From Finegoldia magna (GTDB lineage: Bacteria; Bacillota; Clostridia; Tissierellales; Peptoniphilaceae): a stretch of DNA of 64,000 nucleotides. The notes beneath the pieces are model-generated. The model made no database searches. It saw only the letters and a list, made by a program, of their open reading frames with translations, and was not told the DNA's origin. The position numbers were made by a program, and so were the translations under genes. Positions 6,638 through 14,588 of the stretch are shown one piece after another (positions within the stretch are counted from its first letter, which is position 1; each line of letters starts with the position of its first letter). Location: NCBI RefSeq assembly GCF_003182075.1, contig NZ_QGTH01000003.1, forward strand, positions 1-64,000. Reading direction: 5' to 3'.

Positions 6638-9256
6638 ATGAAAAATTTAGAAAAAAATTACAATCCAAAAGATTTTGAAGATAAGATATATAAAATTTGG
6701 GAAAATGAAGGTTACTTCAAAGGCGTTATTGATAATGATAAAAAACCATTTACAATTGTAATGCCACCACCAAATGTAACAGGTAATTTACACCTTGGAC
6801 ATGCGTTAAATAACACTATTCAAGATATATTGATTAGAAAAAATAGAATGGATGGATATAGTGCTCTTTGGGTTCCAGGAACAGACCATGCTAGTATTGC
6901 AACTGAAGCAAAAGTTGTAAGTAAATTAAAAGAAGAAGGAAAATCCAAAGAATCTTTAGGTAGAGATGGATTTTTGGAAGCATCTTGGGACTGGACACGT
7001 GAATACGGTGGAAATATCAAAAATCAATTAAAAAAATTAGGAGTATCTTGTGATTGGAGTAGAGAAGCTTTTACTCTTGATGACAATTTAACAGAAGCAG
7101 TAGAAGAAGTATTCATAAAAATGTACAATGATGATTTGATTTACCAAGGTGACAGAATTGTAAATTGGTGTCCAAATTGTCATACTGCAATAAGCGACAT
7201 AGAAGTTGTCCACGAAGATGAATCGGGACATTTTTGGAATATTCGATATAAATTCAAGGATTCTGATGATTATATTGTAATAGCTACTACTAGACCAGAA
7301 ACATTGTTGGGTGATTTGGCAGTCGCTGTAAATCCAGATGATGAAAGATATACTGACATTGTTGGAAAAACTTTGATATTACCATTAGTTAATAGAGAAA
7401 TTAAAGTTATTGCTGATAGCTATGTGGATATGGAATTTGGAACTGGAATTGTTAAGATTACTCCTTCACATGATCCTAATGACTTTGAAGTAGGTGCAAG
7501 ACATGAGCTAGGTCAATGTGTTGTAATTGATGAGGATGCAAAGATTGTTGAAGGATATGGTAAATATTCTGGATTAGATAGATATGAAGCAAGAAAATTA
7601 ATTATCGAAGATTTGGAAAAAATCGGACAACTAGATTCAGTAAAAGAACATGAACATGCTGTAGGTCATTGTGAAAGATGTCATACTACTGTTGAGCCAT
7701 TAATCAGTAAACAATGGTTTGTTAAGATGGATAAGTTAGCAAAATTAGCTTTAGACGCTTATAAAAATGAAGAAATTAGATTTATTCCAAAAAGATTCGA
7801 AAAAGTTTATGTAAATTGGTTAGAAAACATTAGAGATTGGTGTATTTCTCGCCAATTATGGTGGGGACATAGACTTCCTGTTTATTACCATAATGAAACA
7901 GGTGAAGTTGTAGTTGCAAGAAAAAATCCAGACCCTGAAAAATATACTCAAGATCCAGACACTTTGGATACATGGTTCTCATCTGCGTTATGGCCATTTT
8001 CAACATTAGGTTGGCCAAACGAAACAGAAGATTTGAAATATTTCTTCCCTACAAATGTGTTAGTTACTGGATACGATATTATTTTCTTCTGGGTAATTAG
8101 AATGGTATTCTCTTCACTTTATAATTTGGGGGAAGTTCCTTTCAAAGATGTTTACTTGACAGGATTAGTTAAAGACTCTCAAGGAAGAAAAATGTCAAAA
8201 TCTTTGGGAAATGGTATTGATCCTATAGAAGTTATAGATCAATATGGAGCAGATGCGTTAAGATTTGCGTTAATCACTGGTAATACCCCTGGAAATGATT
8301 CAAGATTCTACATGGAAAAAGTAGAAGCGAATAGAAATTTCTGCAATAAATTATGGAACGCATCCAGATTTGTTTTCATGAATGTAGAAGATGATGTTAA
8401 AAACATCGATGATGTCGAATTACAAATTGAAGACAAGTGGATTATATCAAGCTTAAATGATGTCATTGATGAAGTATCTACTAATTTAAATAAATATGAA
8501 ATTGGTATAGCAGCTGAAAAAATATATGATTTTACTTGGAATGTATTCTGTGATTGGTACATTGAACTAGTTAAACCAAGACTTTATGGAGATGATTCTA
8601 TTTTAAAAGAATCTGCAATCTCAGTTTTGATTTATACGTTGACTAATGTAATAAAATTATTACATCCATTTATGCCATATATCACAGAAGAAATATATAG
8701 CTATCTTCCTAATAAAAATGATATGTTGATTAACGAAACATGGCCAAAATATTCTGAAACAAAATCATATAAAAACGAAGAACAAATTATTGACAAGTTA
8801 GTTGAATCTGTAATTAGTATTAGAAATTCAAGACAAGAAATGAATATTGCGCCTAAAAAACAATCTGATATATATATATTGACATCTGATAAGAGCTTAG
8901 AGGAAGATTTTAAACAACTAGAGTCACTATTTAGATCAAGCGTTTCTATAAACGAATATAAGGTTAACGAAGATATATCAGAAGATAATAATATTGTAAT
9001 TGTTAAAGATTCTTATAAAATCATTATTCCATTGAATGATTTAATTGATTATTCTAAAGAATTAGAAAGACTAGAAAAAGAATTAAATACAGCTAAATCA
9101 GAATTAAAGAGAGCGGAATCAAAACTTAACAATGAAGGATTCTTAAAAGGGGCTCCTGAAGCTCTTGTAGAGAAAGAAAAAGAAAAAGTCGAAAAATATT
9201 CACATTTAATTGACGATATTAATAATTCTATTAGTTCTATTAAGGAAAATATGTAA
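6638..9256 (+). CDS. valS: Valyl-tRNA synthetase
   Basis: Charges tRNA-Val. This is an 872-residue class I synthetase with the HIGH-type signature HLGH (52-55) in PPPNVTGNLHLGH, the KMSKS loop (about 518-522), and an editing (CP1) domain with TTRPETLLGD. The anticodon-binding domain and a C-terminal coiled coil typical of ValRS (about 805-870) complete it. Length and domain order are normal. It sits 14 bases after the hydrolase gene with an AGGAG ribosome site. There is no room for the T-box leader that often controls valS in Firmicutes. Confidence 0.97.
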   Translation: MKNLEKNYNPKDFEDKIYKIWENEGYFKGVIDNDKKPFTIVMPPPNVTGNLHLGHALNNTIQDILIRKNRMDGYSALWVPGTDHASIATEAKVVSKLKEEGKSKESLGRDGFLEASWDWTREYGGNIKNQLKKLGVSCDWSREAFTLDDNLTEAVEEVFIKMYNDDLIYQGDRIVNWCPNCHTAISDIEVVHEDESGHFWNIRYKFKDSDDYIVIATTRPETLLGDLAVAVNPDDERYTDIVGKTLILPLVNREIKVIADSYVDMEFGTGIVKITPSHDPNDFEVGARHELGQCVVIDEDAKIVEGYGKYSGLDRYEARKLIIEDLEKIGQLDSVKEHEHAVGHCERCHTTVEPLISKQWFVKMDKLAKLALDAYKNEEIRFIPKRFEKVYVNWLENIRDWCISRQLWWGHRLPVYYHNETGEVVVARKNPDPEKYTQDPDTLDTWFSSALWPFSTLGWPNETEDLKYFFPTNVLVTGYDIIFFWVIRMVFSSLYNLGEVPFKDVYLTGLVKDSQGRKMSKSLGNGIDPIEVIDQYGADALRFALITGNTPGNDSRFYMEKVEANRNFCNKLWNASRFVFMNVEDDVKNIDDVELQIEDKWIISSLNDVIDEVSTNLNKYEIGIAAEKIYDFTWNVFCDWYIELVKPRLYGDDSILKESAISVLIYTLTNVIKLLHPFMPYITEEIYSYLPNKNDMLINETWPKYSETKSYKNEEQIIDKLVESVISIRNSRQEMNIAPKKQSDIYILTSDKSLEEDFKQLESLFRSSVSINEYKVNEDISEDNNIVIVKDSYKIIIPLNDLIDYSKELERLEKELNTAKSELKRAESKLNNEGFLKGAPEALVEKEKEKVEKYSHLIDDINNSISSIKENM

Positions 9257-9426
9257 TGAAATTCAAAATCATATTTGGTTTTGTTTTGATTATGGTGTTG
9301 GTCAGCGTACAATATACTTTAAATAAAATTTTAGTATTATTAGAGAAGATTGAAAAAAAGATAGATGAGAATGTAAATAGTTCAAATACAGGGGTGAATA
9401 ATGAAAGAAGAAATATTATTAAGTGA
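9256..9426 (+). CDS. Small single-span membrane protein, unknown function
   Basis: A 56-residue reading frame that starts in the valS stop codon (TAATG at 9255-9258) and overlaps the start of hpt by 26 bases. It has a hydrophobic N-terminal span (about residues 5-22, after MKFK), then a charged amphipathic stretch (LLEKIEKKIDENV) and a polar tail. The stop-start overlap with valS and the continuous span support a real coupled gene, but the overlap with hpt means the 3' part may be fortuitous. I do not recognise the family. Confidence 0.5.
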   Translation: MKFKIIFGFVLIMVLVSVQYTLNKILVLLEKIEKKIDENVNSSNTGVNNERRNIIK

Positions 9427-9922
9427 ACAACAAATTAAAGAAAAAGTTAAAGAATTAGGTGCTCAAATTACCAAAGATTACAAAGATAAGAATTTATGTG
9501 TAGTATCTCTTCTTAGAGGAAGTTTTATGTTCATGTCTGATTTGGTTAGACAAATAGATATGCCAATTTGTATTGATTTTATGACTACATCTTCTTATGA
9601 AGACGCTGAAAAATCAACAGGTAAAGTAAAAATCCTTACTGATGTAAGAGAAAATTTAGAAAACTATGATGTGTTAATAGTTGATGACATTATTGATTCT
9701 GGAAATACAATCGTAAATACTTTGGAATATATTAAACAAAAAAATCCAAAAAGTGTAAAAACATGTGTATTGCTAGATAAACCAAGCAGAAGACAAGTTG
9801 AATATAACGCTGATTACGTTGGTTTTGAAATTGATGATGTTTTTATAGTTGGTTATGGTTTGAACTATAAATCATCATATCGAAATATACCTTACATTTT
9901 CATTTGGAATCAAGATGTATAA
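9401..9922 (+). CDS. hpt: Hypoxanthine phosphoribosyltransferase
   Basis: Salvages hypoxanthine and guanine to IMP and GMP using PRPP. The 173-residue protein has the PRPP-binding signature VLIVDDIIDSGNT (about 90-102) and the SLLRGSFMF phosphate-binding loop near residue 40. The C-terminal VGYGLNYKSSYRNIPYI is typical of bacterial HPRT. The start ATG at 9401 has GGGGTG upstream. In Firmicutes hpt often lies by tilS-ftsH; here it follows valS. It overlaps the next gene by 8 bases. Confidence 0.95.
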   Translation: MKEEILLSEQQIKEKVKELGAQITKDYKDKNLCVVSLLRGSFMFMSDLVRQIDMPICIDFMTTSSYEDAEKSTGKVKILTDVRENLENYDVLIVDDIIDSGNTIVNTLEYIKQKNPKSVKTCVLLDKPSRRQVEYNADYVGFEIDDVFIVGYGLNYKSSYRNIPYIFIWNQDV

Positions 9923-10631
9923 AGAATTTGCGTATATTTATGATAAATTAACTTTTGATATTGATTATGAAGAGTATTCTGAAGTTATCAAAAAAGAATT
10001 AAAAAAATTAGACATAAAACCAGAATCTATTCTTGAGTTAGGAATCGGTAGTGGAAATATGACAAAATACTTCTATAACTCTTCAATTAATTATACTGGA
10101 GTGGATCTTAGTAAAGAAATGTTGAAAATTTGTGCAGATAAATTTTCTAATATCAATATTATTAATGGGGATTTATGTCAATTAGAGCTAACAAAAAATT
10201 ATGATTTTATTTTTTCTATTTTAGATACAATAAACTATATACTAGACTCAGAAAAACTACAGAATTTGTTCTCAAATATTAATGAAAATTGTACAGGAGT
10301 GTTTATGTTTGATGTAAACACTCCTTATAAGCTAATAGAAGTAATGGGTAACAATCACTTTGTGTATGAATATGAGGATATTTTTTATACTTGGGTTAAT
10401 CAATATTACGAAGAAGATAATTTGATAGATTTTTATATTGACTTTTTTGTGAAAAATCAGGATAATTCTTATCAAAGGATTAGGGAAACTCAAACAGAAA
10501 AAGTTTATAGTTTGGATGCACTAAGATTTATGTTGTACAACAGTGGATTTAATACTGTTAAAATAATAGATTTTGATACAGGTAAAACTCTTAATAATTG
10601 TACCCAACGTGCATTATTTATATGTTATTAG
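9915..10631 (+). CDS. Class I SAM-dependent methyltransferase, substrate unknown
   Basis: The 238-residue protein has the Rossmann methyltransferase core: motif I ILELGIGSGNMT (about 39-50), the acidic ribose-binding end of strand 2 (YTGVDLS, about 60-66), and a later IINGDLCQL. It resembles the small YqeM-like methyltransferases common in Firmicutes, whose substrate is not settled. It overlaps hpt by 8 bases, so it is the last gene of the relA-valS-hpt run. No terminator is obvious before the cold-shock promoter. Confidence 0.85.
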   Translation: MYKEFAYIYDKLTFDIDYEEYSEVIKKELKKLDIKPESILELGIGSGNMTKYFYNSSINYTGVDLSKEMLKICADKFSNINIINGDLCQLELTKNYDFIFSILDTINYILDSEKLQNLFSNINENCTGVFMFDVNTPYKLIEVMGNNHFVYEYEDIFYTWVNQYYEEDNLIDFYIDFFVKNQDNSYQRIRETQTEKVYSLDALRFMLYNSGFNTVKIIDFDTGKTLNNCTQRALFICY

Positions 10632-10649
10632 GTAACGATAATTATTTCG

Positions 10650-10678
10650 TTGTATATTTTTATTGTGTATGTTATATT
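10650..10678 (+). promoter_or_regulatory. Promoter of the cold-shock gene
   Basis: TTGTAT (10650-10655), a 17-bp spacer, and TATATT (10673-10678) with TG at 10670-10671 (extended -10). The RNA start at about 10685 leaves a leader of about 35 nt, short for a cold-shock mRNA. Confidence 0.72.
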
Positions 10679-10718
10679 AATATAGTAAATGAAAACTACG
10701 TTAAATATTGGAGGAAAT

Positions 10719-10922
10719 ATGACAAAAGGGACTGTAAAATGGTTTAATGCTACAAAAGGCTTCGGATTTATCTCAACAGAAGATCATGGAGATGTGTTTG
10801 TGCATTATACTGCATTGGAAGATAACGGCGAATATAGAAAACTAGAAGAAAATCAAGAAGTTGAATTTGATATCGCCGATGGACCTAGAGGTCTTCAAGC
10901 TTGTAATGTAAAAAAATTATAA
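10719..10922 (+). CDS. Cold-shock protein (CspA family)
   Basis: Single-domain nucleic-acid-binding OB fold that melts RNA structure. The 67-residue product starts [19 protein letters not shown], with the RNP1-type KGFGFI and RNP2-type VFVHY motifs. I chose ATG 10719 because TTGGAGG lies 7 bases before it. An in-frame start at 10689 would add ten residues unlike the family and lies almost on the transcription start. It has its own promoter and terminator, so it is monocistronic. Confidence 0.95.
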   Translation: MTKGTVKWFNATKGFGFISTEDHGDVFVHYTALEDNGEYRKLEENQEVEFDIADGPRGLQACNVKKL

Positions 10923-10940
10923 TAAAATATTATTAATATG

Positions 10941-10964
10941 CCCCTTTTTAGGGGGTTTTTTATT
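10941..10964 (+). terminator. Terminator after the cold-shock gene
   Basis: CCCCT (10941-10945), a TTTT loop and AGGGG (10950-10954), followed by a T-rich run to 10964. Short but GC-rich stem. The hslO ribosome site follows at once, so some read-through into hslO is likely. Confidence 0.75.
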
Positions 10965-10974
10965 TGGAGGTTAT

Positions 10975-11853
10975 ATGATAAATAAATTATATATTGCTAC
11001 CGATTCTACAGAATCATTTAGATTTATAATTGTAGATTCTACGGAGTTAGTACAATCAGTAAGAGATATTCATAATACATCAGCAACAGCATCCGCTGCG
11101 TTGGGAAGATTAAGTACTATGGCGTCAATTATGAGTCACGAATTAAAAAATGACAAACACAATATTACATTAAATTTACAAGGAAACGGACCAGGTGGAA
11201 TGTTAATTTCTACAGTTAACGGTAGAGGAGAGGTAAAGAGTTATGTAAGTCATCCAGAAGTTGATTTACCACCAAAATCTAATAAAAAATTGGATGTTGG
11301 TAATTTTGTAGGAAATGATGGTCTACTTACTGTTATAAAAGATTTTAAATTAAAGGAACCTTATATAGGTCAAACTAGTTTAGTTAGTGGTGAAATAGCT
11401 GAAGATTTTAGTAATTACTTCTATCAATCTGATCAAAGACCAACAGTTGTGGCTTTAGGTGTCTTGGTAGATACTGATTTATCGATAAAAAGCGCTGGAG
11501 GATTATTTATTCAAGCATTGCCAGGATATGATGAATCATTAATTGATAAATTGGAAAAAGATATTAATAATTTCCCACCAATTTCTTCTCTATTTGTAAA
11601 TCATGAAAATCCTTTTGACGTTTTAAATCAATTTTTTGCAGACTTTGATTTAAAATTATTGGTGGAAAAAGAAGTAAAATATTTATGTGATTGCAATAGA
11701 GATAGAGTTGAAAGATCTTTGATTTCATTGGGAAAAGAAACGTTAAATGAATTGATTGAAGAGGATGGAAAGGCTGAATTGGTATGTGATTTTTGCCATG
11801 AAAAATACAATTTTACTAAAGAAGACTTGATAAAATTAAGAGATAATATATAA
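10975..11853 (+). CDS. hslO: Hsp33 redox-regulated chaperone
   Basis: Holdase that is switched on by oxidation of a zinc-bound cysteine cluster. The 292-residue length is normal. The C-terminal redox switch is intact: CDCN (about 238-241) and CDFC (about 271-274), i.e. CxC and CxxC. The N-terminal domain carries the family segments [10 protein letters not shown] and [12 protein letters not shown]. The ATG at 10975 follows TTGGAGG. It lies 10 bases after the cold-shock terminator and 13 bases before the MATE gene, so the latter two are probably co-transcribed. Confidence 0.95.
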   Translation: MINKLYIATDSTESFRFIIVDSTELVQSVRDIHNTSATASAALGRLSTMASIMSHELKNDKHNITLNLQGNGPGGMLISTVNGRGEVKSYVSHPEVDLPPKSNKKLDVGNFVGNDGLLTVIKDFKLKEPYIGQTSLVSGEIAEDFSNYFYQSDQRPTVVALGVLVDTDLSIKSAGGLFIQALPGYDESLIDKLEKDINNFPPISSLFVNHENPFDVLNQFFADFDLKLLVEKEVKYLCDCNRDRVERSLISLGKETLNELIEEDGKAELVCDFCHEKYNFTKEDLIKLRDNI

Positions 11854-11866
11854 AGGATGGTGTTAA

Positions 11867-13207
11867 TTGAAAACTAGAAATCTTACTGAAGGTAATATTT
11901 ATAAGGAATTAATAAGCTTATCATTACCAATTATGGCAACATCTTTTATACAGATGAGTTATAATCTGATGGACTTATTTTGGTTGGGAAGATTGTCTAT
12001 AGAATCAGTAGCTGCGGCTGGAACTGTAGGGTTTTTTGGATGGTTGAGTTATGCGATATGTATGATGTTAAGCGTAGGTGCACAAATATCTGTAGCAGAT
12101 TGCATTGGTAAAAAGGATATGGATTCTGTACAAAAATACATATCTAATGCGATAAAATTTGCATTAATAGTTGGATTTGTATTTATTTTATTAATGATTT
12201 TATTTAAAGTACAAATAATACATTTCTTTAATCTGGATGAATCGGTCACAAAACTAGCATTTGAGTATTACGGATTTTTTGTAGCTTCAATATTTTTTAA
12301 CTTCATAAATCCAGTTCTAACAGGAATATTAAATGGACAAGGGGAAAGTAAAATTCCTTTTATAATAAACACAATTGCTTTAGGAATTAATATAGTGTTA
12401 GACCCTATTTTGATATTTGGATTTGGTTTTATAAACCCAATGGGAATAAAAGGGGCCGCCCTTGCCACTTTTATCGCTCAAATGTCAGCATGTATTATGT
12501 TTATGATAGTTAGATTTGAATATTTCAAATACTTGAAAGAAAAAATGCATTTAATTTATGCAAAGAGACTTTTTAATTTAGGATTTCCTATAGCCCTCCA
12601 AGAATGCCTTTTTGCGACGTTTTCTATAATAATGGCTGCTATTATAGCTCATTGGGGAAAAGAAGCTATAGCTGCACAAAAAATAGGCAATCAAATAGAA
12701 TCTATTACATGGTTAACTGTAGGTGGATTCAGTGTTGCATTATCTACCTTTATTGCTCAAAATAATGGAGCGAAAAACTATTCCAGAGTAATGGAAGGAT
12801 ACAAAAAAGGTATGAAGATATGTGTTGGTATAGGAATATTCACAACTATATTCTTATTCACTTTTGCTCCTCAATTATTTAAGCTATTTATTCCAGATGA
12901 TCCTGATACTTTAAATATTGGGGTAGTGTATTTAAGAATATTATCAATTTCTGAAATATTTATGTGTGTAGAAATAGCTACTACTGGATTTTTGAATGGA
13001 ATTTCATTAACTAAGTATCCTTCTATAAACGGAATTATATTTAATTTCATCAGAATTCCATTGTCCCTTCTGGTTATGTATAATAACTTGAGAATTGAAT
13101 GGATATGGGTAATTATATCTTCACTTGTTATATGTAAGGGAATTAGCTTGTTTATTGTATTTTACAGAAAAGTTTACAAAAATAAATTAAAATATTTATT
13201 GGATTAA
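11867..13207 (+). CDS. MATE family multidrug/sodium antiporter
   Basis: Integral membrane exporter of the multi-antimicrobial extrusion family, which couples export of organic cations to Na+ or H+ entry. The 446-residue protein begins with the family's N-terminal signature (LTEGNIYKELISLSLPIMAT) and shows twelve hydrophobic segments arranged as two similar halves. The start is TTG 11867, preceded by AAGGATGG; the nearby GTG is in another frame and quickly stopped. The substrate cannot be inferred from sequence. Confidence 0.9.
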   Translation: MKTRNLTEGNIYKELISLSLPIMATSFIQMSYNLMDLFWLGRLSIESVAAAGTVGFFGWLSYAICMMLSVGAQISVADCIGKKDMDSVQKYISNAIKFALIVGFVFILLMILFKVQIIHFFNLDESVTKLAFEYYGFFVASIFFNFINPVLTGILNGQGESKIPFIINTIALGINIVLDPILIFGFGFINPMGIKGAALATFIAQMSACIMFMIVRFEYFKYLKEKMHLIYAKRLFNLGFPIALQECLFATFSIIMAAIIAHWGKEAIAAQKIGNQIESITWLTVGGFSVALSTFIAQNNGAKNYSRVMEGYKKGMKICVGIGIFTTIFLFTFAPQLFKLFIPDDPDTLNIGVVYLRILSISEIFMCVEIATTGFLNGISLTKYPSINGIIFNFIRIPLSLLVMYNNLRIEWIWVIISSLVICKGISLFIVFYRKVYKNKLKYLLD

Positions 13208-13245
13208 AAAACTAGGATTGATTATTATATCAATCCTAGTTTTTA
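13206..13245. terminator. Bidirectional terminator between convergent genes
   Basis: A 12-bp perfect stem (13211-13222 with 13229-13240) around a 6-nt loop, flanked by an A-run on the left and a T-run on the right that extend it further. It therefore serves both the MATE gene (+) and the Fem-type gene (-), whose stop codons are on either side. Confidence 0.93.
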
Positions 13246-13247
13246 TA

Positions 13248-14477
13248 TTATCTGTGTTTTAGCGCAAATTCAAATAATTTATTTATAAATTTATTAAATA
13301 CTATATCGAACTCTCCAATTGTAGCTAACATTTCAGTGCCAAATCTTTTCTTAAATTCATATAATCCAGCTTCATGGTCTTCTACATTATCTTCCGGAGT
13401 ATAACCTGATACTCCACCGAAATCATAAGATGTGCATCCTTTTTCTATAGCTCTTTTCATCATAGTCCATTGCATTAAATAATTTGGACTTAAATCTCTG
13501 AAATCATTTGAAGATGCTCCGTAAAGATAGTATGATTTTTTTCCACAAAATGTTAATAATGCTCCTGATAATACAATTTCCTCAACATCATTTTCGATGT
13601 ATCCATTCATTTGCTCGATTAAATCTTTACATCTTTTTCTTCTATTATCTAATACATCTAGTTCTTTTAAGAAATTATTCTTTTTTTCTTCCGTTATATC
13701 TTTTTCCAATTTATTTTTAGTTTTTAGCTCTTGTTTATCTATTTGATCTAATTCATCTTCATTTGATTTTTTTACACTTGATGGAATAAGCTTAGTTAGG
13801 TATAATTCACAATCATCATCTGGATTTAAAACATCATATAAATTCTCGAAATATTCATGACTTCTGTGATTGAATTCATCTCTTTTAGCTGTAATTTCCA
13901 TTAATTTTGAAAACTTAGATAATTCATTCTTGTCGCATCTTTTACATACAAGTCCATTTTTTAAAGATTTTTTTACAACACTTTTAGTTCTAGATTGAAA
14001 AGAATTCAAGACTTCTTTTTCAGATTTATCTATATCAGTTATCATATAATATCTAGGTTGATTATATTCTAACCCTTTTTTTAAACCATGATGGTAACAT
14101 CCAAGTTCTTTTAAGTAGTCAATTAATCCATCAATTTCCACAGAAACTTTAGGGTCAAATTTCAAAGAAAAAACTTTGTTTTGTTTGCAAAAATCCTTTA
14201 AAATTTGGATAGTCGATTTTAAATCATCTTTATTTTCATAGTCAATCACAGGTCCTTTTGGAGCATAAGCAAAATAATAGGGAAGAACCGGTAGTTTTCT
14301 CAATAAAATTAAACATGCACCAACAAGTTTGCCGTCTTTTTTAATTCCAATATTTTTTCCAATCCATCCTTTTTTTACAAATTGCCATTTATATATTTGA
14401 TTTAATTCTCCATATTTATGGTTTTTAACAAAATTATCATGTTCTTCACTACTAAGTGTAATCATTTCGTAAGCCAT
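13248..14477 (-). CDS. FemABX-type peptidoglycan bridge aminoacyltransferase
   Basis: Adds amino acids from aminoacyl-tRNA to the stem peptide of lipid II. The 409-residue protein has the double GNAT fold of FemX/MurM proteins. It is interrupted by a charged helical coiled-coil insertion (about residues 235-285) that in the family forms the tRNA-contacting arm. A conserved C-terminal segment YDFGGVSGY (about 355-363) is present. Whether the residue added is glycine, serine or alanine cannot be read from sequence. F. magna-type cocci are reported to have glycine in the bridge, which would fit. Monocistronic, with own promoter and terminators at both ends. Confidence 0.87.
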   Translation of the reverse strand: MAYEMITLSSEEHDNFVKNHKYGELNQIYKWQFVKKGWIGKNIGIKKDGKLVGACLILLRKLPVLPYYFAYAPKGPVIDYENKDDLKSTIQILKDFCKQNKVFSLKFDPKVSVEIDGLIDYLKELGCYHHGLKKGLEYNQPRYYMITDIDKSEKEVLNSFQSRTKSVVKKSLKNGLVCKRCDKNELSKFSKLMEITAKRDEFNHRSHEYFENLYDVLNPDDDCELYLTKLIPSSVKKSNEDELDQIDKQELKTKNKLEKDITEEKKNNFLKELDVLDNRRKRCKDLIEQMNGYIENDVEEIVLSGALLTFCGKKSYYLYGASSNDFRDLSPNYLMQWTMMKRAIEKGCTSYDFGGVSGYTPEDNVEDHEAGLYEFKKRFGTEMLATIGEFDIVFNKFINKLFEFALKHR

Positions 14478-14501
14478 TTTATCACTTCCTTAACTTCATA
14501 C

Positions 14502-14529
14502 ATTATACCACAAATTGTTTCTATAATAA
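14502..14529 (-). promoter_or_regulatory. Promoter of the Fem-type gene
   Basis: On the minus strand a perfect TATAAT (14507-14502) preceded by TGG (extended -10). The best -35 match, TTATTA (14529-14524), is weak at 16-bp spacing. The ribosome site GGAAG lies just before ATG 14477. Confidence 0.75.
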
Positions 14530-14542
14530 GTTATTAGAAATC

Positions 14543-14577
14543 AAAAAAAAGATAGAGTAAACATGTTTACTCTATCT
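14543..14577 (-). terminator. Terminator after ppdK
   Basis: A perfect 28-bp palindrome (14550-14577, AGATAGAG...CTCTATCT), followed on the minus strand by eight T (A-run 14543-14550). Strong intrinsic terminator for ppdK. Confidence 0.9.
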
Positions 14578-14588
14578 AATTAACCTAA

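Noticed and set aside
9049-9312. Minus-strand 87-residue frame at the end of valS
   Set aside because: It mirrors the ValRS coiled-coil (Lys/Glu codons give Ser/Phe/Leu on the other strand); no ribosome site.
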